This document shows, in pieces, positions 45,681 through 60,000 of a stretch of DNA of 60,000 bases. The notes under the pieces were generated by a model. It saw only the letters and a program-made list of their open reading frames with translations, did not search any database and was not told where the DNA came from. Position 1 is the first letter of the stretch; each line of letters begins with the position of its first letter. A program made the translations under genes and the position numbers. Source of the DNA: Tubiluchus corallicola (taxonomy: Eukaryota; Priapulida; Priapulimorpha; Priapulimorphida; Tubiluchidae); assembly GCA_030141605.1 (NCBI GenBank), contig JAQGDQ010000211.1, positions 148,885 to 208,884 of the forward strand, written 5' to 3'.

Positions 45681-46596
45681 TACTATCCCGACTGCTTCGA
45701 TTCTTATAGGTTAGTGTTGATACGAAAATAACGCAAGTTTCATTTAAATAGTGTTGTGCACTTAAGAAATTACACATAAACTGCATTATTACCTATTCTA
45801 AACTTAAAAAAAGAATTTGGCACCCTAGTCAACTGCCTCGTGGTGGAGCTGGCTTTGATGCTTGTAGACAAAAGAATTACGTTTTATCCCAAAAATATTT
45901 TTGGCAACCAATCCCGCGATGCCCGCTTTGAAAAATGTTTCTTCCTAATTAATTTGTAGTTCTAATTAGATTGAGGCTGTAAAATAAATGCTTGTTATAT
46001 CAGACTGAGGTTTTGTATTGTGTATTATCAACTGATGCAAGAATTATTAAGTTACGCAAGTCACAAATAAGTAAAATAAACAAAAAAAGCGCAGTATTAA
46101 AGTACTGAAAAACTCTTTATGTAATCACTCATCTTACATTTGTACAAGATATATAATACTTACAATAATATAGACTGCATAGCAACGATGCAGTCAAAGA
46201 GTGCAAAAAGGCTCCTACTAGATCTCATACTAACACTGAGCAGCGATTAATTCGTCAAATGAAAATAATTAGTTAAAATTCCGCTCGCAGTTTAACCCTT
46301 TGACTTCTAAACATCTTTCCAATGCTTCGTATGTTTTAATCATAGAATTGCCTACATCTAGCATAGCTTTGTATCAAACTAAAGATTACTAACAACATAC
46401 TCATTGAATATTCCGTATAATTAGCAAATTAATTACACTAAACATTTTTTGGTACATGACCAAAATAGGTTAAGTAAAAGCGGCTGATAAGTAAGTGCTG
46501 ATCGTACTGACCCAAGGCTTTTGTGCTATGGAACATGAGTATTTTAAAAACAACATGCAGGTTTAGTGGACAGAAAAATAAAGGCTACGATGCACT

Positions 46597-46676
46597 AAAG
46601 CGTCCAGTATCTGGCTTCAAGCGTCCAGCATCTGGCTTCAAGCGTCCAGCATCTGGCTTCAAGCGTCCAGCGTTCG
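46597..46676 (+). repeat. 21-bp tandem repeat, about 3.7 copies
   Basis: The unit is AGCGTCCAGCATCTGGCTTC-A. Confidence 0.95.
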
Positions 46677-46689
46677 CTGGGTACTAAGC

Positions 46690-48640
46690 TAACAACGAAG
46701 CGACTGCCGTCAATCTCTGTATTTGCAGAAAAACAAAATTGACGAGATTTTTGCAATGCTTTCTTTTTTGTCCACTTATTTACTTATTTTTGTCTTACTT
46801 ATTTGCTTAACAATTTGCAGGTCTAGTTATCCGCTGGACGCGAGACCCTCAGCAAAGAGGAAGAGCTTCCAGCGTCTGCTGCCAAAATCTTAGGCTTCAC
46901 GGCCCATTAACAATATATGTTTTGTTTTAGCTTTCAGATGCCGGATGCTTTGGTGTGTCGAACTCTTAATACGGCATTTTCACTCTAGTTCTGTTCAATA
47001 GTAAAGGGAGCTACTCGTAGATTTACAAATGGGTGCTGGATGTTATTGCCGAAGTTGTTTTGGCTTCTCGTTCAATTTACTGTAGCAAGACTGTGGAAAC
47101 GTATTATATACGTAGTTTATCTGAGTATGTTATCCGCATATATTACAAATCAAGTACCTATTTAAGCAAAAAATGCGCAAATATTCTGTGAAACCCGATG
47201 TGAAATATGCTTCGATACGCGTGCAAGTGACTGTTAGAAGCAAACTGAATTCACTAGCAGGTATGTCTCTCGTGGCCTTACTACATAGTCAAGCTTACTC
47301 CATGCTTAGATTTAGTAATGAAAGAATGTTACTAGCGCGACTGAAAACCAGTGTAACATCTAATCCAGCACGACATTCTAAAGCTTTAGTCACACTACGC
47401 AGAATTAGACCAGCAAACATCGGAATGTGAAACTTTGCGTCACTCATGTAATCACTAATTCAACACACACTAAGACTGAGCGTACAAGTTGAAATATCTA
47501 CTGTCGTCTGTACAGAGAAAGACAGTCGTACGTCTTGCTGTGCTCAACTCTTTGTTTCCACAACACATGTCTACGTACAACAAGCGTCCTAACTGATACA
47601 ACAAGTCTCTCTTACGAGATGCGTAAAAACAACAAAAAATAGAGATTAGAATAAAAACCAAACGCTAAAATCTAAAACAGATTCTACACAAGAAAGTATA
47701 ATAATAGTAATAATAACAATAATAATAATAATAAAGTTATTAAGTGACTATAAAGTTCTTGTCAAAACAGGCGTGTGCGCGTGAGCACACATCAAAAACA
47801 AGCAAAAGTTTTTTTGTACAATACACTACCCCTGACAACTCTTTAACTATGTACAAACCTAGAATAATAATTATTCATCAATATCTGGTGCCCGAAATCG
47901 GGCTTACACAAATAAGCCAGACGCATGTGAACAGTTAAACACGAAGTAAATGATACACGAGTAACTTTCGGCTGGTTTTTTTTACAACTGACTCTGTTGA
48001 AACGGCTGACAATGATAAAAAACAAAAATCGTATGAAATGCAGATAAGATCAACTTTAATATGTGGCTTTTTTGGCAACGTAGAGGAAAAGAATAACCCA
48101 AAATGCAGAGCAGCTCACGCGGTGTACTTACTCTTGAATACAGTAATCTCTTAACAAACAACTGTAAAAATATTCACGCAACAAATACCCCCTCCCCCCC
48201 CCCCCCCGAAAACTAGTTACACTTTTTTCACAAATAACACGGCACTTGGCAAAGTTTGGTCTCAATATCTTGTCTGCTTACTACAAAGAACTCAAACATA
48301 TTGCGCATCAAATGCGCAGTCATTATTAAGCAAGTTGGTATAAAGACAACACCGACTTTGTCAAACAACGGCATTCACCCCTTTCCGGGGAGAAAGCGGC
48401 ACGACTTATGTGATTTCTCATTCTTTAGCACAGCATTCAATCACAAGATGGCAATAATGAGTAAAATATAATTTCTCATATATCTGCATATTCATTACTA
48501 CCGGCTGTGCCATATACAAGTTCTGCAGATGTACAACAACACTAACGGATATGCTAACGAACACAAATAAATTATCAACCCTGTCTGTATGATCTGCATC
48601 ATACATTATCATAAATTATAAATAATATTTATCAACAATT
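46690..48640. other. Repeat-poor stretch between the convergent genes, possible GSK3 3' UTR
   Basis: I see no coding exon, TIR element or tandem repeat here apart from a short ATA/AAT run near 47700-47735 and a C run of about 18 bases near 48190. Such a repeat-poor stretch just downstream of GSK3 could be a long 3' UTR, which is common for this gene, but the sequence alone does not show it. Confidence 0.3.
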
Positions 48641-48648
48641 TCATTGTG

Positions 48649-48654
48649 TTTAAT
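48649..48654 (-). promoter_or_regulatory. Candidate poly(A) signal of GSK3 (ATTAAA)
   Basis: Reading on the minus strand, ATTAAA lies about 160 bases after the GSK3 stop. I saw no AATAAA on the minus strand between here and about 46 kb, so a longer 3' UTR would need another signal. The site is a candidate only. Confidence 0.3.
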
Positions 48655-48815
48655 TAGAAATGTACCCAGTTGCAAGTAGTTCCAATCAGACCGTGCGGTT
48701 ACGACTTGCTAACAAGTTTCGACGAGCCGTGATGCCGCACATCGTAACACCTCACAAACCGCACACTAGACTTGTTTACCAGCAGAATGAACTAGAACGC
48801 TGCCGCACGTACGGC

Positions 48816-58714
<9,899 letters not shown>

Positions 58715-60000
58715 CTAAAAAACGAAAACTGAATTAAAACGCTGCACTGATTTGAAAATTTTTACCTACCGTCAACGGATGCATAACGCACTGCGATTAA
58801 ACGTGTCCGCGGAATGTTATTCGAACTAAATGAAATCAAAATTGTCAACGTGTAATTACTACTGTATATTACGAAATTGTAAATAATGTAACTACTAACG
58901 TTTTATATTAACAAGCCACTTTTAATCTATAATGGCTTGTACCCAACAGGATTCAAAAGTTAAAATAGTACAGTGGCACAACTATTAGTAGAAATACACT
59001 GATATTTCGGTTTGCCGAATCGGACAAAATCTGGACCGTTAAAAAGCCCCGCATACTACGGACACAATCTGTTGTTTCGCGAGCTGACCACTAGATGGCG
59101 GGCCGTCACTTTGTTTACATCATTACATCAGTGTAACCAAGCAGCGTGTAACGACTGTATTTAACACATATTATAGTGCATAAAAGCGACATAAAAATAG
59201 TAGAAGCTCATTGGTCACGCAAAAGTATCTTATTTAAGCACACGAAGAAAAAATATAGAGTCAATTATGCGGAGTTCAATTAACGACAGTTTTTCTTTAC
59301 TTATGCATAGGAGTGGCTCGTACTAGACACTTTTGAGACAATTAGGTGACCGATTCTACATTACCGTGAAGCTAATACGCTGTGCTTACTGTATAGCTTA
59401 GTATCGGCAAACACAGATATAATCGACATATTCGGACCGACGTCACCCCGCTTTCGTCCGGCAAACAGAGTCGTGTACAAACAAAAAATGGAGTTCTTCA
59501 TAAATAAACTTTGCATTTCATCCTTCTATTTGAAAATCACAACTAAAAGTCGTTATTTTTCAAGCCGTGCAGTTTGTCCTTTAACGCCATGTTATTTTGC
59601 AGACACATTTTCACTGCGCACAACACCTGGTATTGTACAATATGAAATGTCGCATCAATAGATAACGCTCTGTATTCGCTTAAGTCCCTCAAAAAGGCCT
59701 TAATGAACAAAGAAGAGAGTTTAGCAGATAAAACATGAATGGACTGGCAATTTTTTTTAAATGGCTAGTTCTAATGTGTAAGAAATATGCAACACTTTGA
59801 CCACCGAAAAGCCTAGTATGCAGCAACCAAAGTATTTGTATAAACATTTGCAATACAAAACAAAAAACTCCAAGAGTGAAATACGGTTGCTATTAAGACT
59901 TTTTCTTTGACTCGCGCCATAAAAGAATACATTATGATAATTATCTCTCACTCAGCATCTTTACATTTACATACGTAAATCTTTTCATCTTATCAACTGT
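58715..60000. other. GSK3 intron, no further exon found
   Basis: I looked on the minus strand for the preceding GSK3 exon (NRELQIMRKLDH in the family) and did not find it. TTTGCCG-containing text near 59012 and 59460 hints at another decayed TIR element but is not strong enough to define. Confidence 0.4.

Noticed and set aside
47173-47430. 85-codon plus-strand frame between the convergent genes
   Set aside because: No known motif, no neighbours in frame, and it would lie antisense to a possible GSK3 3' UTR.
59000-59480. A further TIR element with GTTTGCCG ends
   Set aside because: The two ends match over only about eight bases and no target duplication is visible.

Overview
The window is AT-rich nuclear DNA from an animal, almost certainly an invertebrate; the species cannot be fixed from the sequence. 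The evidence is spliced genes with GT-AG introns and animal-type orthologues (GSK3, RBM42), a 5S-rRNA-derived repeat, LINE 3' ends, and many non-autonomous hAT, Tigger/pogo-like and piggyBac-like DNA elements. Most of the 60 kb is repeats. Protein-coding sequence that I can support totals about 2 kb in three genes.

Layout. 1-18.4 kb: no gene found; LINE 3' ends, a 62-bp tandem repeat, an AGGTCA-rich repeat, three long homopurine/homopyrimidine tracts, a 63-bp satellite with CRE-like sites, an ~85-bp tandem array, a fold-back element and a Tigger-like element nested inside a larger TIR element. 18.4-24.6 kb: a minus-strand gene for an unrecognised secreted protein of about 320 residues in two coding exons. 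Its 4.7-kb intron carries a hAT element and a 55-bp satellite, and a partial, diverged duplicate of its C-terminal coding sequence lies just downstream. 24.6-44 kb: no gene found; a 5'-truncated LINE, a 5S-headed SINE-like element, piggyBac-like and other TIR elements, a large inverted repeat with tRNA-like boxes, and further tandem repeats.

44.0-44.1 kb holds the last coding exon of RBM42 (plus strand), preceded by a 54-bp satellite; its upstream exons were not found. 48.8-58.7 kb holds the last six coding exons of GSK3 (minus strand), which runs off the right edge of the window. RBM42 and GSK3 are therefore convergent, about 4.7 kb apart between stop codons. The GSK3 introns are packed with young-looking transposon copies, several with recognisable target-site duplications and some nested.

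The three genes show no functional link: GSK3 is a signalling kinase, RBM42 an RNA-binding protein, and the third a presumed secreted protein. I found no operon, CRISPR array, virus-derived gene or clearly new enzymatic system. The observations most worth following are the uncharacterised secreted protein with its duplicated C-terminal module, the 5S-headed repeat whose body keeps the same open frame in both copies, and several structured repeat families.
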